A DNA stretch of 24,341 nt from Anaerolineaceae bacterium UBA6086 (GCA_002436005.1 DIXG01000086.1:1-24341), one strand, 5' to 3'; shown: positions 8,638 through 16,056, numbered from the stretch's first letter. The notes: generated by a model not told the origin, from the letters alone. A program made the numbers and translations.

Positions 8638-9363
8638 TCAATCGATCTGGAAGCTGAGACTGGCGGTCACGCGGATGGTGAGATTGCCGGTCTCGATCGG
8701 CACGCCACTGCCGCCCTGCGCCATTTCCATAGCGGCAGCTCGTTCAATGGTGACCGGTTCGCCTTCGTTAATGCTGATGGTGTGAATGGCGCCGAGTTTG
8801 ACGCCAGCAGCTTCAGCTAAAGCCTGAGCCTGTTGTGTGGCGTCTTCAATGGCCAGCTGGCGGGTTTCTTCACGCGCTTCTGCCGGATCTGCAACGTCAA
8901 AGGTGACGCCGTAGATGGTGTTGGCACCTTCAGCAACGACCGCCGAAAGGATGTCTCCCAGGTCGTCGAGGTTGCGCACGGTGACCGAGACTATGTTCTC
9001 AACCACATAGGTGGTTTGCATTTCCTGCGGTTCGTCCTCTGAAATGGGACGAGGGTAGTCTTGTTGTGCATAAACGGAAAATTTGCTGGTCCGCAGATCG
9101 GATCTGTCAACGCCCATCGATTCCATTTTTGATAGGATTGCTTCGGCTGCGGCATTGTTTTCTTCAAATGCTTCGGCAATGTCCTGGGATTGAGAGCGAA
9201 CGCCGATGTTGACGCGGGCGATATCGGGTTCCAGCCTGATCTCGCCGCTTCCACTAACGTTCAGGGTTCGCACCATCCCACTGCTGGCAGAAGGTGCTGT
9301 GCACCCACTGATTAGCAGGGCGATGATGGCGAGTGTTCCTAGCGATAAAAGTGTTTTCTTCAT
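8638..9363 (-). CDS. SIMPL-domain (DUF541) lipoprotein, copy 1
   Basis: A 241-residue lipoprotein: signal peptide with an LLISGC lipobox (Cys21), then a SIMPL/DUF541 domain covering the rest. Recognisable segments are TLNVSGSGEIRLEPDIARVNIGV, near the start, and the IYGVTFDVADP...AREETRQLAIEDA segment. Family members are periplasmic or surface proteins of unclear biochemical role, linked in places to oxidative stress or membrane protein complexes. I start at ATG 9363 because AAGGAGG sits six bases upstream; the TTG at 9381 would place that site inside the coding sequence. The second SIMPL lipoprotein lies 96 bp upstream on the same strand and is clearly a paralogue. Confidence 0.88.
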   Translation of the reverse strand: MKKTLLSLGTLAIIALLISGCTAPSASSGMVRTLNVSGSGEIRLEPDIARVNIGVRSQSQDIAEAFEENNAAAEAILSKMESMGVDRSDLRTSKFSVYAQQDYPRPISEDEPQEMQTTYVVENIVSVTVRNLDDLGDILSAVVAEGANTIYGVTFDVADPAEAREETRQLAIEDATQQAQALAEAAGVKLGAIHTISINEGEPVTIERAAAMEMAQGGSGVPIETGNLTIRVTASLSFQID

Positions 9364-9401
9364 GAATATCCTCCTTACCAATATTCGTTGATCACCTTTG
9401 G

Positions 9402-9435
9402 GTGAGATGCATCCAGTCTAGTGGATGCATCTCAC
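9402..9435. other. Perfect 14-bp hairpin between the two SIMPL genes
   Basis: A stem of 14 perfect base pairs (9402-9415 with 9422-9435, 6-nt loop GTCTAG). No T-run follows on the minus strand, so it is unlikely to be a standard terminator; it may stabilise the upstream message or set different expression levels for the two paralogues. Confidence 0.6.
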
Positions 9436-9459
9436 TTTCAGGGGTTTGTTTAGTGTAAA

Positions 9460-10176
9460 TTATTTAATTTCATAGGTCAGGCTGCAGTCCATCACAATCG
9501 AAAGGGTGCCTGCGGCGATCGGTACATTTGCTTCCGCATAGGCGCCGCCCTTGGCATCATAGTAGGTGATCGGTGCGTTGCCGCTGTAAACGTTGATGCT
9601 GATCAGGTCGCCAAGTTTGACACCAGCATCTGCGGCGATCGCCTGCGCCTTAGCCTTTGCATCTTCGATGGCGAGTTTGCGAGCTTCTTCAACGGCTGCC
9701 TCTCGATCTTCCACATCGAAGCTGATCCCATAAATGGTGTTGGCGCCTGCTTCAACGACTGCTGAAAGTGCACTGCCCAGGCTGGAGAGGTCTCGCACGG
9801 TTACATTGACCGTGTTTTCAACCACAAAGTAGCGTCCCTGAACGGTGCCTGTCATCGGGTCATAACGCTCAGCAGGATAGACATTGAAGTTAGAGGTTTG
9901 AATGTCCTCTTCGGCAATGCCCAGATCCTTCAGCTCTTTGGCAATGGCATTTGCCTGCCGGGTGTTGTCATCCAGGGCATCAGACACCAAATCTGCCTCT
10001 GTGCGTACGCCTATATTGAAGCGGGCGATGTCGGGCACAAGGGTTACTCTGCCAGTGCCGCTCACGTTCATGGAACGCACATTTTCGGGCTGCGCCGGAA
10101 CGGCTGAGGGAGAACAGGCTGCCAGCAAGCCAAGCAGCATCAGGCTGACAATCATTAAACTTAGTTTTTTATTCAT
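9460..10176 (-). CDS. SIMPL-domain (DUF541) lipoprotein, copy 2
   Basis: A 238-residue paralogue of the neighbouring gene: LLGLLAAC lipobox (Cys21), SIMPL domain starting at SMNVSGTGRVTLVPDIARFN, and the shared blocks NTIYGISFDVED and EEARKLAIEDAKAKAQA. It differs mainly in the central loop (YPAERYDPMTGTV) and in the loop before the last strand. ATG has GGAGG seven bases upstream. It is probably the first gene of a two-gene unit generated by tandem duplication. Function unknown beyond the family description. Confidence 0.9.
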   Translation of the reverse strand: MNKKLSLMIVSLMLLGLLAACSPSAVPAQPENVRSMNVSGTGRVTLVPDIARFNIGVRTEADLVSDALDDNTRQANAIAKELKDLGIAEEDIQTSNFNVYPAERYDPMTGTVQGRYFVVENTVNVTVRDLSSLGSALSAVVEAGANTIYGISFDVEDREAAVEEARKLAIEDAKAKAQAIAADAGVKLGDLISINVYSGNAPITYYDAKGGAYAEANVPIAAGTLSIVMDCSLTYEIK

Positions 10177-10344
10177 CGTAGATCCTCCAAATGATTAATA
10201 AGATCAAATTAGTTTTTCTTCTTGCACTTGGACGCAGAACAGTGTGAAAAAGTTCCAAATTGGGTTCTGTTTGAGTTCATCATATTTACGGGTTTGGCTG
10301 AATCAGGTGATAAATGTCATAGAGACTATTATACGCCGCACATA

Positions 10345-10373
10345 TTGACGCCAAACCGATTCTCGACTATGTT
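10345..10373 (+). promoter_or_regulatory. Candidate sigma-70-type promoter of gdhA
   Basis: TTGACG (10345-10350) and TATGTT (10368-10373) are separated by 17 bp. Transcription would start near 10380 and give a leader of about 178 nt before the gdhA start codon. Confidence 0.5.
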
Positions 10374-10440
10374 TAAGGTGATCTAAGCAACTGTGGAGCG
10401 GGCATGTTCTACATTCAGAGACAATCGAACGAGCGCACGT

Positions 10441-10472
10441 GCAGGTCTGAATCAGGATACCTGCTTGTTTTT
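10441..10472 (+). terminator. Terminator-like hairpin in the gdhA leader
   Basis: GCAGGT (10441-10446) pairs with ACCTGC (10459-10464), immediately followed by TTGTTTTT. This looks like an intrinsic terminator, yet it lies 85 bp before the gdhA start and after the candidate promoter, so it could be an attenuator. The 6-bp stem is short. Confidence 0.4.
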
Positions 10473-10557
10473 GTTTAATAAGAGGAGAGCCTTATTCGCA
10501 GAACAACTGGATCAGAAAAAAGTTAACCTCATCAAACCAAGTTAAATAGGAGAGACT

Positions 10558-11844
10558 ATGTCAGAAACAACCAACGCATTTGCAATGGCTCAGCAGCAGT
10601 TCGATCATGTCGCGGACCAGTTGGGGTTGGACCCCCAGGTGCGCGAGATGCTGCGCTGGCCGATGCGCGAATATCACCTGCGCATCCCGATTCGTATGGA
10701 TGACGGCAGCACGCGCGTGTTCCAGGGCTACCGAGTTCAACACAATGATGCCCGTGGACCTAACAAGGGCGGGCTGCGCTTCCACCCGGCAGAAACAATC
10801 GATACCGTTCGGGCACTGGCGATGTGGATGACCTGGAAATGTGCTGTGGCGGATATTCCATTGGGCGGTGGTAAGGGTGGGATTGTGCTTGATCCGGCAA
10901 CACTCTCTGTCGATGAAAAAGAGCGTCTGTGCCGTGAGTTCGTTCGTATTCTTTGGCGATCGATTGGACCAAGGCAGGACGTGCCAGCGCCTGATGTGGG
11001 AACAACACCGCAGATGATGGGCTGGATGATGGATGAATATTCCCGTATTACCGGGCAATACACACCTGGCGTGATCACTGGCAAACCGGTGGGCGGCGGC
11101 GGTTCACTCGGCCGCACGGAAGCGACCGGCACCGGGGTGATCTATACCGTGCGGGAAGCCATGCAGCGTTTGAAGATCGATTCAACCAAAACAGTCGCAG
11201 CGGTTCAGGGCTTTGGCAATGTAGCGCAGTATGCGGCCAAGGGCTTTATTGAAATCCTGGGCGGTAAAGTGTTATGCGTCAGTTACTGGGATCGCAATGA
11301 CCGCGCTTCCTACACTGTCAGCAAAGCAGACGGAATTGATCCTGACTTCTTGATGAGCATCACAGATCAATATGGCTCCATCAGCAAGGATGCTGCCATC
11401 AATGCAGGTTATCTGATTGAAGATGGCGACGCCTGGATTACGAAAGAAGCAGATGTGCTCATTCCGGCTGCGCTTGAGGGGCAAATCAACGGCGAAACTG
11501 TGAAGAATATCCACGATCGTGTGAAGATTCTGGCGGAAGGTGCCAACGGACCCACGACACCAGAAGCAGATGAAGTTCTGAAGGAACGGGGTGTCTTTGT
11601 GATCCCGGACTTCCTGTGCAACGCCGGCGGTGTAACAGTGTCTTACTTTGAAGGTGTCCAGAACGATATGAACTTCTATTGGACCAAGAAAGAAGTTCTC
11701 GAAAAACTGGATGACAAGATGACCCAGGCCTTCAGCGGTGTGTACCAGATGGCACAATCGCAGGATGTCTTCATGCGCGATGCTGCCTATATGGTGGCGA
11801 TCAACAGTGTGGTTAAGGCGATGGAGCTGCGCGGCTGGCTGTAA
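10558..11844 (+). CDS. gdhA: Glu/Leu/Phe/Val dehydrogenase (glutamate dehydrogenase)
   Basis: A 428-residue protein of the usual length for hexameric small-subunit glutamate dehydrogenases. It catalyses reversible oxidative deamination of glutamate to 2-oxoglutarate and ammonia with NAD(P). Visible residues: substrate-binding K70 in GPNKGGLRF and K94 in the MTWKCAV stretch; catalytic K106 in GGGKGGI; D146 in PAPDVGT; and the dinucleotide fold motif GFGNVA at 218-223. The last position of the motif is Ala rather than Gly, as in many members. Cofactor preference cannot be settled by eye. ATG has AGGAGAG at 10548-10554. It is a single-gene unit with its own promoter and terminator, pointing to individual control of nitrogen assimilation or amino-acid catabolism. 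Confidence 0.95.
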   Translation: MSETTNAFAMAQQQFDHVADQLGLDPQVREMLRWPMREYHLRIPIRMDDGSTRVFQGYRVQHNDARGPNKGGLRFHPAETIDTVRALAMWMTWKCAVADIPLGGGKGGIVLDPATLSVDEKERLCREFVRILWRSIGPRQDVPAPDVGTTPQMMGWMMDEYSRITGQYTPGVITGKPVGGGGSLGRTEATGTGVIYTVREAMQRLKIDSTKTVAAVQGFGNVAQYAAKGFIEILGGKVLCVSYWDRNDRASYTVSKADGIDPDFLMSITDQYGSISKDAAINAGYLIEDGDAWITKEADVLIPAALEGQINGETVKNIHDRVKILAEGANGPTTPEADEVLKERGVFVIPDFLCNAGGVTVSYFEGVQNDMNFYWTKKEVLEKLDDKMTQAFSGVYQMAQSQDVFMRDAAYMVAINSVVKAMELRGWL

Positions 11845-11872
11845 GACTACGCTGATTTTTTTAGATATGATA

Positions 11873-11907
11873 AAACCCCGGTGCAATGACGCCGGGGTTT
11901 GTTTTTT
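11873..11907 (+). terminator. Rho-independent terminator after gdhA
   Basis: AAACCCCGG (11873-11881) pairs with CCGGGGTTT (11892-11900), then GTTTTTT. Upstream AAAA also gives a T-run when read leftward, so it may act in both directions and also close the minus-strand reductase operon. Confidence 0.9.
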
Positions 11908-11929
11908 GTTTGTCATTTTGGAGGCTGTT

Positions 11930-11953
11930 CTTGCCGGTGTCCTCACCGGTAAG
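11930..11953 (-). repeat. Palindromic repeat, copy 1 (inverted orientation)
   Basis: CTTGCCGGTG and CACCGGTAAG form a 10-bp stem (one G-T pair) around TCCT. The reverse complement has the core GGTGAGGACACC shared with the copies at 11999 and 13367. The short word AGGCTGT precedes this copy and the next. Confidence 0.6.
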
Positions 11954-11998
11954 AGAATTTTATCTGCAGTGCTCCAGGGGGTTCATTTTTTAGGCTGT

Positions 11999-12028
11999 CC
12001 ACAGGTGAGGACACCTGTGGAAACGAAG
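11999..12028 (+). repeat. Palindromic repeat, copy 2
   Basis: CCACAGGTG and CACCTGTGG form a perfect 9-bp stem around AGGA, followed by AAACGAAG. Its 30 bases match the copy at 13367-13396 at 27 positions. Confidence 0.7.
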
Positions 12029-12088
12029 TTTATTTTGTTCAAACCTCTCAGTTCTACTCTTTAATTTCAAGTGATAGACTTTCACTCA

Positions 12089-12943
12089 TTACCCATTCAG
12101 TTTTCTTTCGCCCAGCCACTTAACCATTTTGGGGTCCCGGTGATCAAAAAAACAGCTGGTTTTGGTGTCCAATTTTCCAATTGCTGCCATATCTTCCGGG
12201 CTCAATTCAAAATCAAATATACTGATATTTTCAATCATTCTTTCTTTACGGGTTGTCTTTGCAAGCGCAATAATGCCTCTTTGGACAAGCCAGCGGAGAA
12301 TGACCTGTGCAATACTTTTATTGTGTCTTTTGGCGATCGATAGCAAAATTTCATTTTGGAAAATATTGTTCCGTGTTTCTGCAAATGGCGCCCACGCTTC
12401 AACCTTTACCCCGTTTTCCTCAAAGAATTTCTGTGTCTCACTTTGCTGGTTGAAAGGGTTGACTTCAATCTGGTTAACTGCAGGTGTAATTTTGTTATGG
12501 ATCATCAAGTCTATCATCCGGTCAGGAAGAAAATTTGAAACGCCAATAGCCCTGATTTTTCCCTGTTGATATAGTTCTTCCATCGCTCGCCATTCGCCAT
12601 ACACATCGCCGAAGGGTTGATGGATCAGATACAGGTCAATGTAGTCCAGCTGTAATTTTCTCAGAGAATTTTCGAAGGCTTTTTTCGTGTTCTCATACCC
12701 ATCACTCTGAATCCAAAGTTTTGTGGTGATGAATAATATTTCTCTGTCAACGCCGCTTTGTTTGATTCCCCTGCCGACCGCTTCTTCATTCTGGTATGAA
12801 GCTGCTGTGTCAATGTGACAATAGCCTGTTTGAATGGCGTCAACCACACATCTTTCACATTCGGCTGGATCTGTGATTTGAAAAACACCGAAGCCAAGAA
12901 TTGGAATTTCGACGCCATTGTTCAGTTTTACAGTTTGCATCAT
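12089..12943 (-). CDS. Aldo/keto reductase (2,5-diketogluconate reductase-like)
   Basis: A 284-residue TIM-barrel NAD(P)H-dependent carbonyl reductase of the AKR5-like type. The catalytic tetrad is visible: D45 and Y50 (HIDTAASYQNE), K75 (TTKLW) and H108 (LIHQP). The cofactor-binding end is less standard, with an ALAKTTRKERM segment where many relatives read IPKS. The physiological substrate cannot be told from sequence; such enzymes often remove toxic aldehydes. Two adjacent ATG codons (12943 and 12940) are possible starts; AAGGAG suits the second slightly better. It is the last gene of the MerR operon, 15 bp after the NTF2-like gene. The gene looks more AT-rich than the upstream reductase gene, hinting at a separate origin. 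Confidence 0.9.
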   Translation of the reverse strand: MMQTVKLNNGVEIPILGFGVFQITDPAECERCVVDAIQTGYCHIDTAASYQNEEAVGRGIKQSGVDREILFITTKLWIQSDGYENTKKAFENSLRKLQLDYIDLYLIHQPFGDVYGEWRAMEELYQQGKIRAIGVSNFLPDRMIDLMIHNKITPAVNQIEVNPFNQQSETQKFFEENGVKVEAWAPFAETRNNIFQNEILLSIAKRHNKSIAQVILRWLVQRGIIALAKTTRKERMIENISIFDFELSPEDMAAIGKLDTKTSCFFDHRDPKMVKWLGERKLNG

Positions 12944-12958
12944 TTTCTCCTTGTGTCC

Positions 12959-13339
12959 TTATGGGGTGAGCAGTTTGGAAAATGCAAGCAAGGTCAATTG
13001 CCAATCCCCGCTTTGATCCACATACACTTCTGACACCATAAAGGGATTGGTGACCTCATTCCCGCCAACAACAGCTAAAAGGGTGATCCTGTTCAAAAGA
13101 ATGGCAGTTGTGCCTATGATGTTTACGGACACGTCATGGATATTTGCTTTCTTATAGTGAATACCGCCGCTTTTGATGATCTCGAGCTCCTGTGTTTTAC
13201 CCCATGATCCACCCATATGGACGAAGAAAGCCTTTTCATGGAAAAGCGTGTTAAGTTGTTCCACCTTGCGTTCTGCCATCCAGTCCCATTTCTCTTTTGA
13301 AAGCCTGATTATTTCTTGTTCTGCTGCATTATTTTGCAT
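12959..13339 (-). CDS. NTF2-like / SnoaL-like (DUF4440-type) protein
   Basis: A 126-residue cone-fold protein. Family-like features are an N-terminal helix (EIIRLSKEKWDWM), a KVEQLNTLFHEKAFFVHMGG segment, a central VSVNIIGTTAILL strand pair and a final SGDWQLTLLAFSKLL strand. Members include enzymes, binding proteins and proteins of unknown role; no clear catalytic set is visible. ATG has GGGAG six bases upstream. Close linkage to the following reductase suggests they work on the same compound, which is inference. Confidence 0.8.
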   Translation of the reverse strand: MQNNAAEQEIIRLSKEKWDWMAERKVEQLNTLFHEKAFFVHMGGSWGKTQELEIIKSGGIHYKKANIHDVSVNIIGTTAILLNRITLLAVVGGNEVTNPFMVSEVYVDQSGDWQLTLLAFSKLLTP

Positions 13340-13366
13340 GAATAACTCCCAAAAACCTGTATCTGT

Positions 13367-13396
13367 TCACAAGTGAGGACACCTGTGAAAACGAAG
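13367..13396 (+). repeat. Palindromic repeat, copy 3
   Basis: TCACAAGTG and CACCTGTGA around AGGA, followed by AAACGAAG; one mismatch in the stem. A near-identical relative of the copy at 11999-12028 and in the same orientation; together the two bracket the NTF2-like gene and the second reductase gene. Confidence 0.7.
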
Positions 13397-13420
13397 GGCT
13401 CCTTACTTTGATTAACCTGA

Positions 13421-14395
13421 TTAATACCGGTCACCAACCACATCAATTTGCGCCATAGCAGTGTCGATTTCCTGAAGGTCTTCGGTGGTCAATTTGATAT
13501 CCAGTGCCCCAAGATTATCTTCCAGGTGCTTGATTCTCCGGCTTCCCGGGATGGGAACGATCCACGGTTTTTGAGCAAGCAGCCACGCCAGCGCAACCTG
13601 GGTGGGCGTAGCCTCTTTCTCTGCCCCGACCTTCTCAAGCAGATCAATCACTGCCCGGTTTGCTTTGATGGCTTCTGGTGTGAAGCGAGGGTTGTGGCTG
13701 CGGATGTCGTTCTCTGAAAAAGTTGTTTCTGCAGTGACTGTCCCGGTGAGGAAACCTCTACCCAGCGGGCTGTAGGGCACAAGTCCAATACCGAGCACTT
13801 CACAGGTTGCCAGGACATCATTTTCTTCGATCGCCCGCCACCAGATGGAATATTCGCTCTGCAACGCTGTGACAGGTTGAACGGCATGGGCTCGGCGGAT
13901 CAGATCGGCTGGTGATTCGGATAACCCGAAATGTTTGACCTTACCTGCTTGAATCAGATCCCTCACAGCACCGGCAACATCCTCAATGGGCACGTCTGGG
14001 TCTGGTCGATGCTGGTAAAAGAGATCAATTGCTTCAACCCGCAGCCGCTTGAGCGAGGCATCAGCCACGCGTTTGATTTGCTCGGGTCGGCTGTCCAGGC
14101 CTGACCCGGGTAGAGGTCCTTTTCCAGGAACGTGTTTGAACCCGAATTTAGTAGCGATGATCACCTGCCCCTTGAAAGGTTCAAGCGCTTCCCCCACCAG
14201 ATCCTCGTTGGTGAAAGGTCCATAGACCTCAGCCGTATCAAAAAAAGTGATGCCGCGATCTACAGCGACGTGCAGAAATTCGATCATATCCTGCCGGGTG
14301 CCAATCGGCGCGTCGCCATAGGTCATGCGCATACAGCCCAGCCCCAGGGCGGATACTGTCAGGTTGCTTGTCCCAAGTGTTCTTGTTTTCATCAT
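13421..14395 (-). CDS. Aldo/keto reductase (AKR13/YajO-like)
   Basis: A 324-residue aldo/keto reductase of a different subfamily from the one downstream. The tetrad residues are D53 and Y58 (FFDTAEVYGP), K83 (IATKFGF) and H129 (FYQHRPDP). The C-terminal IVPIPGSRRIKHLEDNLGA segment is the usual NADPH-binding region. Relatives reduce aldehydes, methylglyoxal-like compounds or sugars; the substrate here is unknown. Start is at a double ATG (14395/14392) with GGGAGA upstream. It lies 37 bp after merR and is very likely in the same operon, so the MerR-type protein probably senses a compound this enzyme detoxifies. Confidence 0.92.
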   Translation of the reverse strand: MMKTRTLGTSNLTVSALGLGCMRMTYGDAPIGTRQDMIEFLHVAVDRGITFFDTAEVYGPFTNEDLVGEALEPFKGQVIIATKFGFKHVPGKGPLPGSGLDSRPEQIKRVADASLKRLRVEAIDLFYQHRPDPDVPIEDVAGAVRDLIQAGKVKHFGLSESPADLIRRAHAVQPVTALQSEYSIWWRAIEENDVLATCEVLGIGLVPYSPLGRGFLTGTVTAETTFSENDIRSHNPRFTPEAIKANRAVIDLLEKVGAEKEATPTQVALAWLLAQKPWIVPIPGSRRIKHLEDNLGALDIKLTTEDLQEIDTAMAQIDVVGDRY

Positions 14396-14432
14396 CTAAT
14401 GATCTCCCTTCAGTAATATTTTTATCGTTTCA

Positions 14433-14819
14433 TTATGCATTTTCCGAGCGTAAATCTTTTTTGGCGTTCAACACCGCTTTGTCATAGATTTTAATTTTGT
14501 ATTCGAGAAAGTTGAGCGTTTCCTGCAAATCCCTCATTTTGACAACCAGTTGTTCTCTCTGCTGCAGCAATATCTCTCTTCTCAAGCTGATAGTGTCATC
14601 CCCCTTTTTTGCCAGCTCAATATATTCAATCAGCGTTTGGAGGGGAATGCCAGCCCGCCGCATGCATTTGATGAACTCAATGCGTTTGATTTCGTCTTCG
14701 CTATAGTTCCTGATACCGCTTGCATTCCGAGGAACAGGCGCGATCAAACCAATCTTCTCATAATAACGCAATGTGTCCGGTGTCAGTCCATACCGCTGGC
14801 TGATTTCAGAGATTTTCAT
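14433..14819 (-). CDS. MerR family transcriptional regulator
   Basis: A 128-residue protein with the N-terminal MerR winged helix-turn-helix (MKISEISQRYGLTPDTLRYY, then EKIGLI). A wing (GIRNYSEDEIKRIEFIK) and a long dimerisation coiled coil (about residues 75-118) follow. There is no metal-binding cysteine pattern, since the only Cys (in FIKCMRRAG) is in the DNA-binding domain. This fits the small-molecule or aldehyde-responsive branch (AdhR/NmlR-like) often encoded beside aldo/keto reductases. GGAGGTGG lies just before the ATG. It is the first gene of the operon and should control its own promoter. Confidence 0.93.
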   Translation of the reverse strand: MKISEISQRYGLTPDTLRYYEKIGLIAPVPRNASGIRNYSEDEIKRIEFIKCMRRAGIPLQTLIEYIELAKKGDDTISLRREILLQQREQLVVKMRDLQETLNFLEYKIKIYDKAVLNAKKDLRSENA

Positions 14820-14837
14820 AATCCACCTCCACTTATA

Positions 14838-14868
14838 AGTATACAGGCTGGAGTGGGCTCCAGGTCAA
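14838..14868 (-). promoter_or_regulatory. MerR-type promoter and dyad operator of the merR-reductase operon
   Basis: On the minus strand, -35 TTGACC (14863-14868) and -10 TATACT (14838-14843) are separated by 19 bp, the overlong spacer typical of MerR-activated promoters. A perfect dyad CTGGAG-4-CTCCAG (14848-14863) fills the spacer. Transcription would begin near 14831, only about 12 nt before the merR start. The arrangement closely resembles operators known for AdhR-type regulators. Confidence 0.85.
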
Positions 14869-14922
14869 GCAATTCAGCCGAAACTGGGTTGGGTTTTCGT
14901 AAATTCCTCTGTAAATTCCTCT

Positions 14923-14951
14923 GTTGTTGGGATTGATTTTTATGTTACAAT
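14923..14951 (+). promoter_or_regulatory. Candidate extended -10 promoter facing the udp-like 3' end
   Basis: TTGTTG (14923-14928), 17-bp spacer, TACAAT (14946-14951) preceded by TG plus one base. No plus-strand gene lies downstream; the predicted start (about 14958) coincides with the first base of a strong hairpin. Confidence 0.4.
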
Positions 14952-14957
14952 AGGGGA

Positions 14958-15003
14958 GAAGGCAGCGTTTAAGGATGCCCCCCTCATCCTTGGCGCTGTC
15001 TTC
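14958..15003 (+). ncRNA. Possible small RNA hairpin between merR and udp-like genes
   Basis: A two-part stem: 10 bp outer (14958-14967 with 14994-15003, one G-U pair) and 7 bp inner (14971-14977 with 14985-14991) around a C-rich 7-nt loop. It could also be the 3' hairpin of the minus-strand phosphorylase message, since neither direction has a clear T-run. The ncRNA reading rests on the adjacent plus-strand promoter only. Confidence 0.3.
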
Positions 15004-15059
15004 ACTTAATAGTAATGGGGAAATCGTCAAAATTGAAATGGTGCTTTCCCAATGACCGG

Positions 15060-15905
15060 TTAATATTTCGGGTAATATCTTTCGCTGAAGTCAAAATCGG
15101 GTTGAAATTGAGTGCTGCGTTGTTCGTATCCGCCGGTTTCATAACGGTAGATCGCTTCCAGGGCAACCTGGATGGCGTCTTCCCATCCCTGCACCAACCC
15201 CGTATTTTCCCGGTCGTAGATCACCTCACCTGTGGCCAGGTTACCTGAGACGGCGCACACCATGGCGGCTTTCAATCCATGCAGATGCGAGATGGTGAAA
15301 ACGGCAGAGCTTTCCATTTCCATGTTCAAAACCCGGTGGTTAGTGATCATTTTTTGGAATTCTGGGGTTTCGGCATAAAAAGCATCGGAAGAGGCATTCA
15401 GCCCGATGAACAGGCGGCATTTGCTTTCTTTTCCGTGCTGGATGGCAGCGTCAATCAGCACCTGGGTCAGGAAGGTATCCGGAACAGCCGGGAAAGCCGG
15501 GTGTGCATAATATTGGGTAGTGCCGTCCAGGCGCATGGAGCCGGTGCTGACGACCAGGTCGCCAATGTGCATCCCTTTTTGCAGGGCGGCGGTGCTCCCC
15601 ACGCGCAGGAAGTGCGTGGCGCCCACATTTGCCAGTTCCTCAACCGCGATTGCAGTGGAAGGGCAGCCCATGCCGGTGGAAGTGGCGCTGACCCGGATGC
15701 CCCTGTATTCTCCCGTCCAGGTGCGATGTTCGCGATGAAAGGCAATTTCTTTCGCATTATCCAGATATTTGGCAATTCTCAGGACACGGTCCGGGTCACC
15801 CGGGAGCAGGACGTATTTGCCAACCTCGCCAGGTCTAACATGAATATGATACTGGGGGCGGCCCTTAGTTTTTTCGGTCTTATCCACATTTTCTGCATTT
15901 GTCAT
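15060..15905 (-). CDS. Nucleoside phosphorylase, uridine phosphorylase-like
   Basis: A 281-residue NP-I family phosphorylase that would split a nucleoside (likely uridine) with phosphate into base and ribose 1-phosphate for salvage. Features: the phosphate-binding LPGDPDR at 34-40, the STGMGCPST segment at 76-84, the RVGSTAAL motif at 101-108 and the NMEMESSAVF ribose/base site at 194-203. The protein is some 30 residues longer than E. coli Udp, with an extra N-terminal tail and a charged, aromatic C-terminal tail (FDFSERYYPKY). I chose ATG 15905 because GAGG lies six bases upstream; an in-frame ATG at 15923 has no ribosome binding site. Substrate preference is not certain. Confidence 0.87.
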   Translation of the reverse strand: MTNAENVDKTEKTKGRPQYHIHVRPGEVGKYVLLPGDPDRVLRIAKYLDNAKEIAFHREHRTWTGEYRGIRVSATSTGMGCPSTAIAVEELANVGATHFLRVGSTAALQKGMHIGDLVVSTGSMRLDGTTQYYAHPAFPAVPDTFLTQVLIDAAIQHGKESKCRLFIGLNASSDAFYAETPEFQKMITNHRVLNMEMESSAVFTISHLHGLKAAMVCAVSGNLATGEVIYDRENTGLVQGWEDAIQVALEAIYRYETGGYEQRSTQFQPDFDFSERYYPKY

Positions 15906-16021
15906 CGTGAACCTCGTTCCCATCAATTACAGGATTTTTTTAGATATTGACTCAATGCCTAATTTTATCAGAACCCCTCAATCCTTTGAAAGAAAATCGG
16001 GCTTTTGGCAGCTTGCCTATG

Positions 16022-16056
16022 AAAACAAAATAGGCTGCCCCACATGGAGCAGCCTA
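16022..16056 (-). terminator. Terminator after dnaK
   Basis: TAGGCTGC (16031-16038) pairs perfectly with GCAGCCTA (16049-16056). Read leftward it is followed by TTTTGTTTT, a good intrinsic terminator about 60 bp after the dnaK stop. Confidence 0.8.

Larger units (their letters stand above)
10177..10557. other. 381-bp divergent intergenic region (SIMPL pair / gdhA)
   Basis: No coding region was found. It holds a candidate gdhA promoter (10345-10373), a leader hairpin (10441-10472) and, on the minus strand, TATAAT at 10328-10333 that could serve the SIMPL pair. The two putative promoters nearly touch, so a regulator bound between them could affect both directions. Confidence 0.5.

Noticed and set aside
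9364..9381. TTG start adding six residues to SIMPL copy 1
   Set aside because: The strong AAGGAGG site lies between this TTG and the ATG at 9363, so the ATG is the start.
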